A stretch of DNA of 64,000 bases, taken from UBA2266 sp964406945 (lineage in GTDB: Bacteria > Planctomycetota > Phycisphaerae > Sedimentisphaerales > Anaerobacaceae). The notes under the pieces were generated by a model. The model ran no database searches. It saw only the letters and a program-made list of their open reading frames with translations, and was not told where the DNA came from. Numbering within the stretch: position 1 is the stretch's first letter; each line of letters begins with the position of its first letter. Position numbers and translations under genes: made by a program. The stretch spans positions 1 through 64,000 of the forward strand of contig CAYOTO010000004.1 of NCBI GenBank assembly GCA_964406945.1. Reading direction: 5' to 3'. Of this stretch, positions 34,051 through 43,861 are shown in pieces.

Positions 34051-35340
34051 TTAGAGCGTCCATCCGTCTCTGTAGTCGCGACGCAGAAGCGTGTTTGCTT
34101 CGCTTTCGTTCGTGAATTTCATCGATGAGCCGTCCCAGCGGAGCTTTTTGTCGAATTTAGCAGCCACGTTGCCCAGCAAAATAGCTTCACTGAGAGGACT
34201 GGAGTAATCGAAGTTGGCCGACGGCTTCGGACCGCCCTTGCACGCACGAATCCAGTCCTGATAATGATTTATTCCGCGCTCCAGGAAAGGCTCGGGGGCG
34301 TCGATTTCTCTCATCTTCGATTCGGGAATCAGCCTTGGCCCGCCCATGTGCGGAGCCATAATTACGCCCTTCTCTCCGTAATAAAGCCCGCCCTGGCCAG
34401 GTATCTTTCTGCCCTGCTCCAGTTCATCCGGTCTCGGGGGTCTGTTCGAGCCATCGTACCAGGTCAGGGTCAACGGCGGTAAATCGCCTCTTGCCGGGAA
34501 TTCCCATCTTACCCTTGTCCTTGTGGGATAAGTTTCATCGTTGAAAGGCCCGGGTGTTGCTTCCACACTGACCGGATACTTCAGATCGAGCGCCCACCAG
34601 ACCGGATCGATGATATGACAGCCCATATCGCCCAGCGTACCGGTTCCGAAATCCCACCATCTGCGCCAGTTGCCGGGCAGATAGACGGGATGATAGGGTC
34701 TGTAAGGGGCCGGGCCGAGCCACAGATTCCAGTCCAGCGTTTCGGGGACGGGGGGCGTATCCGTGGGCCTCTCGCCGCCGCCCCAGTTCTTGTTGCTGAA
34801 TATATCCACGCGGCGGACTTTGCCGATCACGCCGCTTTTGACCAGTTCCACCGCCCTTTTAACCGCACTGGCGGCATGAATCTGGATTCCCATCTGAGAC
34901 TGAATTTTGTACTTTCGGGCAGCCTCGGTGAGACTCCGGACCTCATAGATATCATGGCAGAGCGGCTTCTGGCAGTAAACGTGCTTGCCGCGTTTGATCG
35001 CAGCCATGGCCGCAACCGCATGGCAGTTGTCGGGCGTCGAAACGGTAACCGCATCGATGTTATTGTGCTCTTTGTCGAGCATTTTGCGGAAATCGCGATA
35101 TTTCTTCGCCTCGGGATGCTTGCTGAAGGTGCCGGCGGCGTGTTTCCAGTCGACGTCGCACAGCGCGACTATGTTTTCGCCTCCCATCTGTGAAACATCG
35201 CTTGCGCCCATGCCGCCCACGCCGATACAAGCCACGTTCAGTTTTTCGTTAGCGCCGAAAGCGTGGGCCGGAACGAATGTAAACGCCGCCACGGCCGCAC
35301 TGCTTTTCAGAAATTCTCTGCGTGTAAGCCTGTTATTCAC
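34051..35340 (-). CDS. Exported Gfo/Idh/MocA oxidoreductase, tandem copy 5
   Basis: The 429-residue protein has a Tat-type signal (LTRREFLKSSAAVAAFTFVP) and a Rossmann segment LNVACIGVGGMG. The catalytic motif reads GKHVYCQKPLC, so Glu of EKP is Gln but the lysine is kept. The second motif is GTGTLGDMGCHIIDPVWW. The C-terminus ends in the RRDYRDGW motif shared by its neighbours. It is the last of five consecutive paralogues, reading from 41160 to 34051. As in related proteins the substrate is expected to be a sugar ring oxidised by a tightly bound NAD(P). Confidence 0.9.
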   Translation of the reverse strand: MNNRLTRREFLKSSAAVAAFTFVPAHAFGANEKLNVACIGVGGMGASDVSQMGGENIVALCDVDWKHAAGTFSKHPEAKKYRDFRKMLDKEHNNIDAVTVSTPDNCHAVAAMAAIKRGKHVYCQKPLCHDIYEVRSLTEAARKYKIQSQMGIQIHAASAVKRAVELVKSGVIGKVRRVDIFSNKNWGGGERPTDTPPVPETLDWNLWLGPAPYRPYHPVYLPGNWRRWWDFGTGTLGDMGCHIIDPVWWALDLKYPVSVEATPGPFNDETYPTRTRVRWEFPARGDLPPLTLTWYDGSNRPPRPDELEQGRKIPGQGGLYYGEKGVIMAPHMGGPRLIPESKMREIDAPEPFLERGINHYQDWIRACKGGPKPSANFDYSSPLSEAILLGNVAAKFDKKLRWDGSSMKFTNESEANTLLRRDYRDGWTL

Positions 35341-35408
35341 AATAAAACTCCTTGTCTACCCCCTTAGACGTTACATTAGCCGGTATTACTATAAAGCCAT
35401 CGCTAAAA

Positions 35409-36743
35409 TTACAGGCTCCAACCCTTTCGGTATTCCCGTTTGAGGTATTTGTTGGCCTCGGGAACGTTGGTGAACGCCATTTTTTCGCTGTCCCAGATGA
35501 GCTTTTGCCGATTTACGGTTTCTTTCAATTCGGGCCTCAAAACGACGTTCCCAAGCAAAACTACCTGTGCCAGAACGGCTGCGTGGTCAAAGTTCGACCC
35601 GGCCGGCTTTCCACCCTTACACGCCTCGATCCATTCCACGAAATGTCCGGGAGATCTCGGAATAGTCTTTTCGGGCCTGTCGTACTCCTTCATTCTTGAC
35701 TCGGGAATGATCCGCTCTTCCAGCATTTTGCCCTTATCGCCGACAAAAAGAATGCCGTTGGTTCCCAACTGCCGGTCCTGCTCCAGTTCATCGGGCCTTC
35801 GGGGCTTTACGCCTCCGTCGTACCAGCTCAGCTTGACCGGCGGCATATCGCCTCGGGCGGGGAACTGATAATTCACGACAGACGCAACCGGATAAGTCTC
35901 GTTGTTGACCAGCGAACAACTGGCCTCGACGCTGCTGGGATGCCCAAGCTTTAAGGCTCTGAAGATCGGATCGATGCGGTGGCAGCCAATATCTCCCAGT
36001 GCACCTGTTCCGAAATCCCACCATCCGCGCCATTTGAAAGGCAGGTAATCCGGATGATAAGGCCGATACGGAGCAGGTCCCAGCCAAAGATCCCAGTCCA
36101 GACCGTCCGGAACCGGTGGCTTTTCGGTCGGACGTTTTACGCCCTGCGGCCAGTAGACGTCGTTGTGGCCCCTTAGAGGCCTGTCCGTCCAGACATGGAC
36201 CTCCCTGATCGGCCCGATCGCCCCGTCCCAGATATACTCGCACATCAACCGCGTCTCTTCCGAGGCCTGGCCCTGATTGCCCATTTGCGTAGCGACTTTG
36301 TACTTTCGCGCGACCTGGCCCATTTTTCGGGCCTCGGATACATCGTGAGCCAGCGGCTTTTCACAATAGACGTGCTTGCCCAGTTTCATAGCTGTAACGG
36401 CGGCAATCGCGTGCAGGTTATCCGGGGTCGCAACCGTAACCGCGTCGATTTTCTTATCTTCCTTGTCGAGCATCTGGCGGAAGTCTTTGTATTTTCTCGC
36501 TTTAGGGTATCTGTTGAAAGAGCCCGAAGCACGTCTCCAGTCAACATCGCAAAGAGCGACTATATTCTGGCTGTCGACGCCTCTCAACACGCTCCCGCCA
36601 CGGCCGCCAACGCCAATTCCGGCGATGTTCAGCTTCTCATTGGCCCCGAAAACCCGCTTCGGCACAAAAGTAAAGGCCGCAACGCCCGCCGCTGCTCCCA
36701 TGAACTGTCGCCTTGAAATCCCATTCTTCTGCCAATCCGCCAT
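35409..36743 (-). CDS. Exported Gfo/Idh/MocA oxidoreductase, tandem copy 4
   Basis: The 444-residue protein carries a Tat-type signal (GISRRQFMGAAAGVAAFTFV). The motifs are LNIAGIGVGGRGG, GKHVYCEKPLAH and GTGALGDIGCHRIDPIFR, so the active site is complete. It ends in LKREYRKGWSL. GGAGG stands 10 nt before ATG 36743; the frame is open to 36797 but that part lacks a site. It is most similar by eye to copy 3 (36881-38260) over its full length. Confidence 0.9.
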   Translation of the reverse strand: MADWQKNGISRRQFMGAAAGVAAFTFVPKRVFGANEKLNIAGIGVGGRGGSVLRGVDSQNIVALCDVDWRRASGSFNRYPKARKYKDFRQMLDKEDKKIDAVTVATPDNLHAIAAVTAMKLGKHVYCEKPLAHDVSEARKMGQVARKYKVATQMGNQGQASEETRLMCEYIWDGAIGPIREVHVWTDRPLRGHNDVYWPQGVKRPTEKPPVPDGLDWDLWLGPAPYRPYHPDYLPFKWRGWWDFGTGALGDIGCHRIDPIFRALKLGHPSSVEASCSLVNNETYPVASVVNYQFPARGDMPPVKLSWYDGGVKPRRPDELEQDRQLGTNGILFVGDKGKMLEERIIPESRMKEYDRPEKTIPRSPGHFVEWIEACKGGKPAGSNFDHAAVLAQVVLLGNVVLRPELKETVNRQKLIWDSEKMAFTNVPEANKYLKREYRKGWSL

Positions 36744-36792
36744 AACAAAGATGCCTCCAAAATAGCGCTCGCCCCGATCGATCAAAGGCTCC

Positions 36793-36809
36793 TGCACGAA
36801 TCTCGTGCA
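36793..36809. repeat. Intercistronic hairpin
   Basis: TGCACGA and TCGTGCA form a 7-bp stem with a 3-nt loop between tandem oxidoreductase copies 3 and 4. There is no U-run, so mRNA processing or stabilisation is more likely than termination. Confidence 0.4.
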
Positions 36810-36880
36810 ACAGCCGTCAGTCGCAGGCTGATACCACGCGTGTTTTCATTTCACCGGTGAATCGGCCGAACCTGTTTGCG

Positions 36881-38260
36881 TCACAGGCTCCAACCTTTTC
36901 TGTATTCCCGCCGCATGTATTTATTCGCCTCGGGAAGATTCGTTATCTTCATGTTTGGACCGTCGTAATACAATTTTAGGCCCTTTTCGTAGAGTTCCTG
37001 CCCCATGTGCACTGCAATGTTGCCCAGCAGGACTACTTCACTGAGCATGCCGGCCCAGTCGAAGTTGGAGCCCGCGGGCTTGCCGCCTTTGCAGGCGAGG
37101 ATCCACTCCTTGTGATGACCCGGACTTCTGGGCAGAGTCTTGGGCGGAGACTTGTATTCCTTCATTCTTGACTCGGGTATCAGCCTGTGGCCGAGAATCT
37201 TGCCCTTTTCGCCTACAAAGAGATTATCGTCGGCATTGCCCATTCTCCGGCCGTCCTCCAGTTCCGCCGGCCGCGCCGGCATAAGCCCGCCGTCGTACCA
37301 GGTAAGCTTTACCGGCGGCAGGTCGCCTCTTGCGGGAAATTCGTACCTTACGATGGATGCAAGGGGCGCCGTTTCATCGTTGGTTCCGCTCGAACAGGCT
37401 TCGACACTGGTGGGATACTGCAATTTTAATGCTCTGAAAATGGGATCTAACTGGTGGCAGCCGATATCGCCCAGAACACCGGTACCAAAATCCCACCAAC
37501 CCCGCCATGTAAATGGCAGATAAGCGGGATGATAAGGCCTTTCGGGCGCCGGTCCCAGCCACAAATCCCAGTCCAGCCCGTCCGGTACCGCAGGAGTATC
37601 CTTCGGTCTGTCTATGCCTCGCGGCGAAATGTAACGGTTGCACCACGAATGAACCTCTCTTACCGGCCCGATAGCGTTGTCCCAGATCAGTTCGCACAGA
37701 ACTCTCGTTCCTTCAGAGGCTTGTGCCTGATTGCCGAGCTGAGTCGCGACTTTTGCCTTTCTGGCGGCTTCGGCGATCTGTCTCGCTTCCCACACATCGT
37801 GCGTCAGAGGCTTTTCGCAGTAGACGTGTTTGCCCCGCTTGATCGCCGCCATAGTAGCAACGGCATGGGCGTTATCCGGGGTAGCGACGATCACCGCATC
37901 GATGTTCTTGTCCTGCTTGTCAAGCATCTTGCGGAAATCTTTGTACTTTGCAGCTTTGGGGTAGGTCTTGAAGGTGTTGGCCGCACGCCGGTCGTCAACG
38001 TCGCACAACGCCACAATGTTTTCGCTGCTGCACTCGGCAATGTCGCCCTCGCCGCGGCCGCCCACGCCGATTGCGGCAATATTGAGTTTTTCACTTGGCG
38101 GAGTCTTGCCGTTGCCGGCGAGCACGCTGCCCGGAACAACCGTAAAGCCGGCCACCGCCGCGGCACCGCCCAGAAATTCCCTTCGAGATACTGCGCCTGT
38201 GGATCTGACCGCGCCCTGCATATCACAGATCCTGATGCCGCTGTTTTTCTTCTCATTCAT
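36881..38260 (-). CDS. Exported Gfo/Idh/MocA oxidoreductase, tandem copy 3
   Basis: The 459-residue protein has an unusually long stretch of about 26 residues (MNEKKNSGIRICDMQGAVRS) ahead of the Tat-type motif VSRREFLGGAAAVAGFTVVP. The active-site motifs GKHVYCEKPLTH and GTGVLGDIGCHQLDPIFR are complete, and the end is MRREYRKGWSL. AAAGGG stands 9 nt before ATG 38260; the longer frame to 38347 has no site. The long pre-Tat segment is still compatible with Tat export. Confidence 0.9.
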   Translation of the reverse strand: MNEKKNSGIRICDMQGAVRSTGAVSRREFLGGAAAVAGFTVVPGSVLAGNGKTPPSEKLNIAAIGVGGRGEGDIAECSSENIVALCDVDDRRAANTFKTYPKAAKYKDFRKMLDKQDKNIDAVIVATPDNAHAVATMAAIKRGKHVYCEKPLTHDVWEARQIAEAARKAKVATQLGNQAQASEGTRVLCELIWDNAIGPVREVHSWCNRYISPRGIDRPKDTPAVPDGLDWDLWLGPAPERPYHPAYLPFTWRGWWDFGTGVLGDIGCHQLDPIFRALKLQYPTSVEACSSGTNDETAPLASIVRYEFPARGDLPPVKLTWYDGGLMPARPAELEDGRRMGNADDNLFVGEKGKILGHRLIPESRMKEYKSPPKTLPRSPGHHKEWILACKGGKPAGSNFDWAGMLSEVVLLGNIAVHMGQELYEKGLKLYYDGPNMKITNLPEANKYMRREYRKGWSL

Positions 38261-38331
38261 AGGGTGATACCCTTTCCTCTGGCTGAGCAACACGGTTCGC
38301 ACTAAGAGCGGAATCACCGCCGGCAGCCAGC

Positions 38332-38358
38332 GGGCCCTCGCCTGCAAAGGCGAGGCCC
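38332..38358. repeat. Strong intercistronic hairpin
   Basis: CCTCGCC (38336-38342) and GGCGAGG (38349-38355) pair perfectly around a 6-nt loop, with more G-C pairing outside. It lies between oxidoreductase copies 2 and 3 and lacks a U-run. Confidence 0.45.
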
Positions 38359-38370
38359 CGATCTGTTAGC

Positions 38371-39723
38371 TTATATTTCCCATCCGGCCCTGTAGAACTT
38401 GCTGATGTAATTGTCAGCTTCCGGGCAGTTGGGGCTTCTAAGCGATTCGGCATCCCACTCCACGCGTTTGCCGAGTCTCACGGCGAGATTGCCCACCAGC
38501 AGCGATTCGGTAAACGGCCCGGCATACCAGAACCCGCTCTTTGCCATCTCGGGCTTGCCCGCCTTGCAGGCCAGAATCCATTCTTTATGATGGCCCGGCG
38601 AGCGTTCGAGTTTCTTCTCGGGCCTGCCGTACTCACGCATTCTGGATTCCGGAATCAACCGCGGAGCGCCCGCGTGGCTGGGGCCGAGCAGTTTGCCCTT
38701 ATCGCCGACAAAGAGAATACCGTTTCCGCCCAGTCGCCTGCCCTCTTCGAGTTCTTTCGGACGCGGCGGCAGCTTCGACCCGTCGTACCAGGTCATCTTC
38801 ACGGCAGGACGCTTGCCTTTAGCCGGGAATTCGTAGGTTATGATGTTCCACTTTGGCAGCGTATCTTCATAAACTTTGCTGGTTTCGGCCTCGACGGCGG
38901 TAGGCGCAGCGAGATCCAGTGCGAAAAAGGCCGGATCCGCATTGTGTACAGCCATATCGCCAAGCGCGCCGCAACCGAAATCCCACCGGCCGCGCCAGTT
39001 GAACGGCACGTAAACATTGTTGTAAGGACGCCAGCGAGCAGGTCCCAGCCAGAGGTTCCAGTCCAGATGCTCCGGAACTTCGTGAACTTCTTTCGGCCTT
39101 TCGACGCCTTGCGGCCACCACGCCCTGTCGGGAGTTCCCGCCCGGTCGCTCCAGACGTGAACTTCCCTTACCGTTCCAAGCGCGCCTTCATTGATGTACT
39201 CCCAATACAGCCGCAGTCCTTCACCCGCATGACCCTGATTGCCCATCTGCGTTACGACGCCTGTTTCGGCGGCGATCTCGGTCATGCGACGGGCCTCATA
39301 AACCGAGTGAGCCATCGGCTTCTCGCAGTAAACGTGTTTGCCCATACGCATCGCACGAATAGACGCCGGTGCATGAATATGGTCCGGCGCGCCGATCACG
39401 ACCGCGTCGATATTATTCTCTTCCTTATCGAGCATCTTGCGGAAATCACGGTAGACCCTGGCTTTCGGGTGTTTCTTTATGGTTCCGCCGGCTCTTTTTA
39501 GGTCCACGTCGCAGAGAGCAACGATGTTTTCACTGCTGACCGCGTTAATGTCGCCGGCGCCTCTGCCGCCGACGCCTATTCCGGCGATGTTGAGTTTGCT
39601 GTTAGCCCCGCCGCCGTTGGCTCCCAGGACGTGTTTGGGCACGAATGTGAAAGCGAACGCCGCCGCGGCGCCGCCCATCAGATCACGACGTGAAACGCCG
39701 CTGTTGCTCTTATTGTTCTTCAT
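38371..39723 (-). CDS. Exported Gfo/Idh/MocA oxidoreductase, tandem copy 2
   Basis: The 450-residue protein has the Tat-type signal GVSRRDLMGGAAAAFAFTFVP and a Rossmann segment LNIAGIGVGGRGAGD. The catalytic motif is GKHVYCEKPMAH and the second motif is GCGALGDMAVHNADPAFF, both complete. The end, ISKFYRAGWEI, has diverged from copies 3-5. GAGG stands about 10 nt before ATG 39723. Differences around the second motif suggest that this copy has a different substrate from copies 3 and 4. Confidence 0.9.
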   Translation of the reverse strand: MKNNKSNSGVSRRDLMGGAAAAFAFTFVPKHVLGANGGGANSKLNIAGIGVGGRGAGDINAVSSENIVALCDVDLKRAGGTIKKHPKARVYRDFRKMLDKEENNIDAVVIGAPDHIHAPASIRAMRMGKHVYCEKPMAHSVYEARRMTEIAAETGVVTQMGNQGHAGEGLRLYWEYINEGALGTVREVHVWSDRAGTPDRAWWPQGVERPKEVHEVPEHLDWNLWLGPARWRPYNNVYVPFNWRGRWDFGCGALGDMAVHNADPAFFALDLAAPTAVEAETSKVYEDTLPKWNIITYEFPAKGKRPAVKMTWYDGSKLPPRPKELEEGRRLGGNGILFVGDKGKLLGPSHAGAPRLIPESRMREYGRPEKKLERSPGHHKEWILACKAGKPEMAKSGFWYAGPFTESLLVGNLAVRLGKRVEWDAESLRSPNCPEADNYISKFYRAGWEI

Positions 39724-39804
39724 AATCACAGTTCCTCGTTTGGATCACAATTTCAATGCCGAACGTATCCGATCGGCACAATCACATCCGAAGCCCGGCT
39801 GCTC

Positions 39805-41160
39805 TTACATAGCATCGAGTTCCCAGCCTTTACGCGCAGGCAGATCGACGTACTTATTGGCCGCCGACACATTGGTAACTCTCATATTCTCGCCGTCCCA
39901 AAGCAGCTTCTTGCCGACTATATCCGGCCGCAGGGCAAGATTGCCCATCACGACCGCTTCGGTCAGCGGGCCGGAATAATCGAAATTCGAACAAGCCGCC
40001 GGACCGCCCTTGCAGGCACGAATCCAGTCCTGCTCGTGGCTGCCCTCTATCCGGGGCAGAGTCGGGGCCGGCTGCTCATAGGCCTTCATTACCGATTCAG
40101 GGATAAGCCTCGGGCTGTCGCCGTATTCACCACACCGCAGCACGCCCTTACTGCCCATAAACAGTACGTTGCTGCCGGCCTGTTCGAGTCTACGGCCCTT
40201 TTCCAGGGCATCCGGGCGCGGAGGCTTGCGGCCGCCATCGTACCAGTACAGGGTAACCGCAGGCATGCCCTCGCGGGCCGCAAACTCATAAGTCACGGTA
40301 GAAGCCTTCGGAAAGGTCTCATTGTTGACGCCATCGGCATCAGCCGTCACGCTTTTGGGATACTTCAATTTCAACGCCCACCAGACCGGGTCTATCACAT
40401 GGCAGGCCATATCGGCCAGCGCCCCGCCGCCGAAATCCCACCAGCCGCGCCATTTGAAAGGCAGATAAGCCTCATTGTAAGGCCGCATGGGCGAAGGACC
40501 GACCCACAAATCCCAGTCCAGCCCCTCTTTCACGGGCTGACCGGGCGGACGTTTCGAGATTCCCTGCGGCCACACCGGCCTGTTCGTCCATGCATGAACC
40601 TCGCGAACTTCGCCTATGGCTCCGTCCCAGATCCATTCACAAATCTGCCTCACGCCCTCGCCGGAGTGGCCCTGGTTGCCCATTTGCGTGGCGACCTTGT
40701 ACTTTCGGGCCGCCTCGGTCAGAATACGGGCCTCATGCACGGTACGCGTCAGCGGTTTCTGGACGTAGACGTCTTTGCCCCGCTTCATTGCAGCCATCGC
40801 AACCACAGCATGAGTATTGTCCGGAGTGGCGATTATTACCGCGTCGATTTCCTTTTGCCGGTCCAGCATCTTGCGAAAATTGGTCCACCTGCGCGCCTTT
40901 GGAAACTCCTTGAACGCCCCGGCCGCGTACTTTTCGTCGACGTCGCATAGCGCAACAATATTCTCACGTTTGCATTGTCGAACGTTGTTTTTGCCCATGC
41001 CGCCGACGCCGACCCCGGCGATATTGAGCCTGTCATTTGCGCCGAAAACGCTCCGTGGTACGAATGTGAAGGCAAAAGCCGCGGCAGCCGCACCGCCCAT
41101 AAAGTCTCGGCGGTTCATGGCGCGGCCGTACCTTCGGGTCCTGCCTTTGTAGTTTGCCAT
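39805..41160 (-). CDS. Exported Gfo/Idh/MocA oxidoreductase, tandem copy 1
   Basis: The 451-residue protein has the Tat-type signal GRAMNRRDFMGGAAAAAFAF and a Rossmann segment LNIAGVGVGGMG. The catalytic motif reads GKDVYVQKPLTR, with Gln in place of Glu and with Lys kept. The second motif, GGGALADMACHVIDPVWW, is complete. The C-terminus is DLPARKGWELDAM, longer than in the others. AAGGAA precedes ATG 41160; an internal ATG at 41118 would also give a workable Tat signal. Confidence 0.9.
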   Translation of the reverse strand: MANYKGRTRRYGRAMNRRDFMGGAAAAAFAFTFVPRSVFGANDRLNIAGVGVGGMGKNNVRQCKRENIVALCDVDEKYAAGAFKEFPKARRWTNFRKMLDRQKEIDAVIIATPDNTHAVVAMAAMKRGKDVYVQKPLTRTVHEARILTEAARKYKVATQMGNQGHSGEGVRQICEWIWDGAIGEVREVHAWTNRPVWPQGISKRPPGQPVKEGLDWDLWVGPSPMRPYNEAYLPFKWRGWWDFGGGALADMACHVIDPVWWALKLKYPKSVTADADGVNNETFPKASTVTYEFAAREGMPAVTLYWYDGGRKPPRPDALEKGRRLEQAGSNVLFMGSKGVLRCGEYGDSPRLIPESVMKAYEQPAPTLPRIEGSHEQDWIRACKGGPAACSNFDYSGPLTEAVVMGNLALRPDIVGKKLLWDGENMRVTNVSAANKYVDLPARKGWELDAM

Positions 41161-41250
41161 AGCGAAGGTTCCTTAAGAATCACGAACCAATATCCGTGAA
41201 TTCAAGTTTAACAGTTCCGGCGTCGGGATTTCAACCTGAGGTCTGCTGGT

Positions 41251-42339
41251 TTACTCCAGTTCAACAACCCAGATGTTGCGATACTGCACGGGATTGCCGT
41301 GGTCCTGCAGGTAAATGCCTGCCGGCTCCTTAATATCACCACCGAGCGACGCGGTGGTCGGGCCCGGTATTTTGATGTTATCCTGAATTAGAACACCGTT
41401 GTGAACGACACTCATCCGTGCGTCTTCGACCTTCTTGCCGTCCGAATCGAACTTGGGGGCACGGAAAGTAATATCGTAGGTCTGCCACTGCCGCGGCGGG
41501 GCGCACATGTTCACTATCGGTGCGCCTACCTTGTATACGCCGCCGCACTCATTGTCTTTGCCCTGCAGCCCGTAGCTGTCGAGTATCTGACATTCGTATC
41601 GTCCCTGGATGTAAACACCGCTGTTGCCCCGGCCCTGACCGCGGGCCTCGGGCATGAATGGGGTGCGAAATTCCAGATGCAGCTTAATATCCTCGAACTT
41701 GCGTTTGCTGATGATAGAGCCGGTCTTGGGTTTAACTTCCATTGCTCCATCAACCAGCTTCCATGTAGCAGCGTTTTGGCCCTCGGGTTTTCGCGGATGC
41801 ATCCACTTTTTCAGGTTTTTGCCGTTGAACAGAACCACCGCTCCCTTGGGCGGCTTTGCCCCGAGGGTCGGAGAAATTCGCACGACCGGAGCCATTTTGA
41901 AGCTGCCCCAATAGCCACCCGCCTGAAACGTGCCGGTCATGTGCTTGCCTTTTATCCGTCCGTTTAGCTGAACCTCGGTATAGTCCGGCGTCTGTCCCGA
42001 CCCGCTGAATTTCACCTCCGAATCGGTCATTTTGGCTTCCATAACCGCAATTGGGTCAAGTCGCGTATTAAATTCGGGCAGAACGCGGATTCTGTACTTG
42101 CCATTTCCGAGTGCAATCACCTGCGCCATCGCGGGGCCTGAATCGCTGGCGTCATCGAGCGTCCAGGTGCCCTGCCAGTCGCCCATAATCGGATCGGCGG
42201 CCTTGAGAGCCTCTCTGGCTTCTTCTTTGAGTTTCTGGACCTTGTCGACAGGCTCCATACCCCAGGTCGTTGTGACTGCGAGAGCCATAATAGCGCAAAA
42301 AACGCCCAATCCGCCAAAGCTGCGTCTTTCATCATTCAT
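41251..42339 (-). CDS. Exported DUF1080 (3-keto-glycoside hydrolase/lyase-like) protein
   Basis: The 362-residue protein has a signal peptide (LGVFCAIMALAVTTTWGMEP). An additional beta-rich domain of about 130 residues (MGDWQGTWTLDDASDSGP) comes before a DUF1080 domain from about residue 160 (VVLFNGKNLKKWMHP, RGQGRGNSGVYIQGRYECQILDSYG). The N-terminal domain is not one I can name. DUF1080 members tested in other bacteria cleave 3-keto-glycosides, and its place directly upstream of the five tandem oxidoreductases fits that role. AGGAG stands 10 nt before ATG 42339. Confidence 0.85.
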   Translation of the reverse strand: MNDERRSFGGLGVFCAIMALAVTTTWGMEPVDKVQKLKEEAREALKAADPIMGDWQGTWTLDDASDSGPAMAQVIALGNGKYRIRVLPEFNTRLDPIAVMEAKMTDSEVKFSGSGQTPDYTEVQLNGRIKGKHMTGTFQAGGYWGSFKMAPVVRISPTLGAKPPKGAVVLFNGKNLKKWMHPRKPEGQNAATWKLVDGAMEVKPKTGSIISKRKFEDIKLHLEFRTPFMPEARGQGRGNSGVYIQGRYECQILDSYGLQGKDNECGGVYKVGAPIVNMCAPPRQWQTYDITFRAPKFDSDGKKVEDARMSVVHNGVLIQDNIKIPGPTTASLGGDIKEPAGIYLQDHGNPVQYRNIWVVELE

Positions 42340-42373
42340 GCCAAACTCCTGCATATAACTGCATCAGATTAAG

Positions 42374-43774
42374 TTAGTTCCCGGTGTCCTGCTCTTCCTC
42401 CGGTTCGTCGATCTTGTCGACGACGGCTTGTGCCTGTTCCTTCAGTGTTTGATTATCAATGTTCTCAATGACTTCGCCCATGACCTGTTTGACCCTGTCC
42501 GGTTTGTCGGTCGCTATTGCCCGGCCAATTCTAATGACCGCCCCGGCCGCCTCCATCCGGACATCCTTGTCGCCCAGATGAGCCGCTGCGGCCTCGAACG
42601 CCTCGGGCGAACCGGAGTTGGCCAGCCCCGAAAGCACGCGTTTCTTTTCCGACATGTTCGGAGCGATATTCATGGCCACCTGGTACATTGCAACCGTCCA
42701 TCGCGGCGGCAGGTCCTCCACCAGCCCCAGAAGTCGCACATACCCTCTCAGAGCCAATATCCTGTGCAGCATGTTTTCCGATGTGGCGGCTATCGGCAGC
42801 AGATCCGCCGCGGGCAGGCCATTCGGCCAGTCGGACAAAGCCCTTATTGCACTTTCGCGGACCTCCTCCTGATCGCTCGACAGCGCATCCTGCAAAACAT
42901 CAAGACCGCTGTCACTGCCGATTTTACCAAGACAACTGTTCAGAGACGCTTTTGCCACCGGCGTATCTGCCCGGTCGTAAGCCGCCAGGACGGCTTGGAC
43001 CTGCTTATCCGGGTTCTCGTTCTTCCTGGCAATTGCGGCAACAGTACGCTCGGCCTCCGACCGCACCGACGCCGATTTCGCCGACAACATAAGCTCGATA
43101 ATTGCGGGCAAATCATCCTGCGACCCGATCATCTTAAGAACTTTGAATGATTCCCTTGCGACCTTCGCCTCCGTATCCTTGGCACTCTTGAGCAGAACAT
43201 CGATGCCGGAGACGATATTTCGCTGTCCCACCGCCGTAATCAACTCCTCTTTGACATTGTCCTCACTCGACTCGATGGCCTTCAATATGGCCTGGTCGAC
43301 GCCCCGGCCCCGCAGTCTCCACAGGCTCTCTCGCGCGGCCTTCTGCTCTGCGCCGGTTGCCGAAGCAGCGGCTTCAGCCAGAGACGTAACGCTCGAAGCG
43401 TCGCCCAATTGGCCTATCGCCTTGAAAGCGGCAATCCGAACCGATTCGCCTTCGCTGTCTGTCATTTTCATTACCGCCGGCAAAGCGGTCTTGTCGCCTC
43501 TGTCCGCAAGAGCGCTGATAAGCTGGATCTGACCGGACGTCGGAAGGTTGGGCAGTTCTTTGCTGAGGGCCGCAGTTACCTCCGGGCCCTCAATGTCGCG
43601 AACCAGTGCAATGGCTACAGCCATCATGTCGGGATCACCGCTTTTGAGAGCTTCCATGACGATATCCAGCGATTCCTGCGTTCCCTCGTCCACTCCGGAA
43701 TCCCCCCGGGCGATCGGACAGATAATGGCCAGAGCCGCCACGCAAATCAACATCCATCTTGACAGCTTTAACAT
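42374..43774 (-). CDS. Exported HEAT-repeat protein
   Basis: The 466-residue protein starts with a Sec signal (MLKLSRWMLICVAALAIICPIARG). The rest is a solenoid of HEAT/armadillo-type helical repeats of about 30-35 residues (for example MKMTDSEGESVRIAAFKAIGQL, ALSSDQEEVRESAIRALSDW, AHLGDKDVRMEAAGAVIRIG). No catalytic motif is seen; such solenoids usually mediate protein-protein contacts. It precedes the DUF1080 gene by 34 bp and follows a second HEAT protein across a hairpin at 43830. A scaffold for the extracytoplasmic enzymes of this locus is a reasonable but untested idea. Confidence 0.8.
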   Translation of the reverse strand: MLKLSRWMLICVAALAIICPIARGDSGVDEGTQESLDIVMEALKSGDPDMMAVAIALVRDIEGPEVTAALSKELPNLPTSGQIQLISALADRGDKTALPAVMKMTDSEGESVRIAAFKAIGQLGDASSVTSLAEAAASATGAEQKAARESLWRLRGRGVDQAILKAIESSEDNVKEELITAVGQRNIVSGIDVLLKSAKDTEAKVARESFKVLKMIGSQDDLPAIIELMLSAKSASVRSEAERTVAAIARKNENPDKQVQAVLAAYDRADTPVAKASLNSCLGKIGSDSGLDVLQDALSSDQEEVRESAIRALSDWPNGLPAADLLPIAATSENMLHRILALRGYVRLLGLVEDLPPRWTVAMYQVAMNIAPNMSEKKRVLSGLANSGSPEAFEAAAAHLGDKDVRMEAAGAVIRIGRAIATDKPDRVKQVMGEVIENIDNQTLKEQAQAVVDKIDEPEEEQDTGN

Positions 43775-43829
43775 GTTCTAAAACCTTAATAATAGCTAAA
43801 TCAGACAGCGTCGTACCGAACCGAACGGA

Positions 43830-43861
43830 GGATTGAGCGGTGTTTCAGCACCGCCCAATCC
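43830..43861 (-). terminator. Hairpin between the two HEAT-repeat genes
   Basis: On the minus strand GGATTGGGCGGTG and CACCGCTCAATCC form a 13-base stem with one mismatch and a 6-nt loop. No U-run follows, so it may be an attenuating or stabilising structure and not a full terminator. The rest of 43775-44010 holds no gene. Confidence 0.4.
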
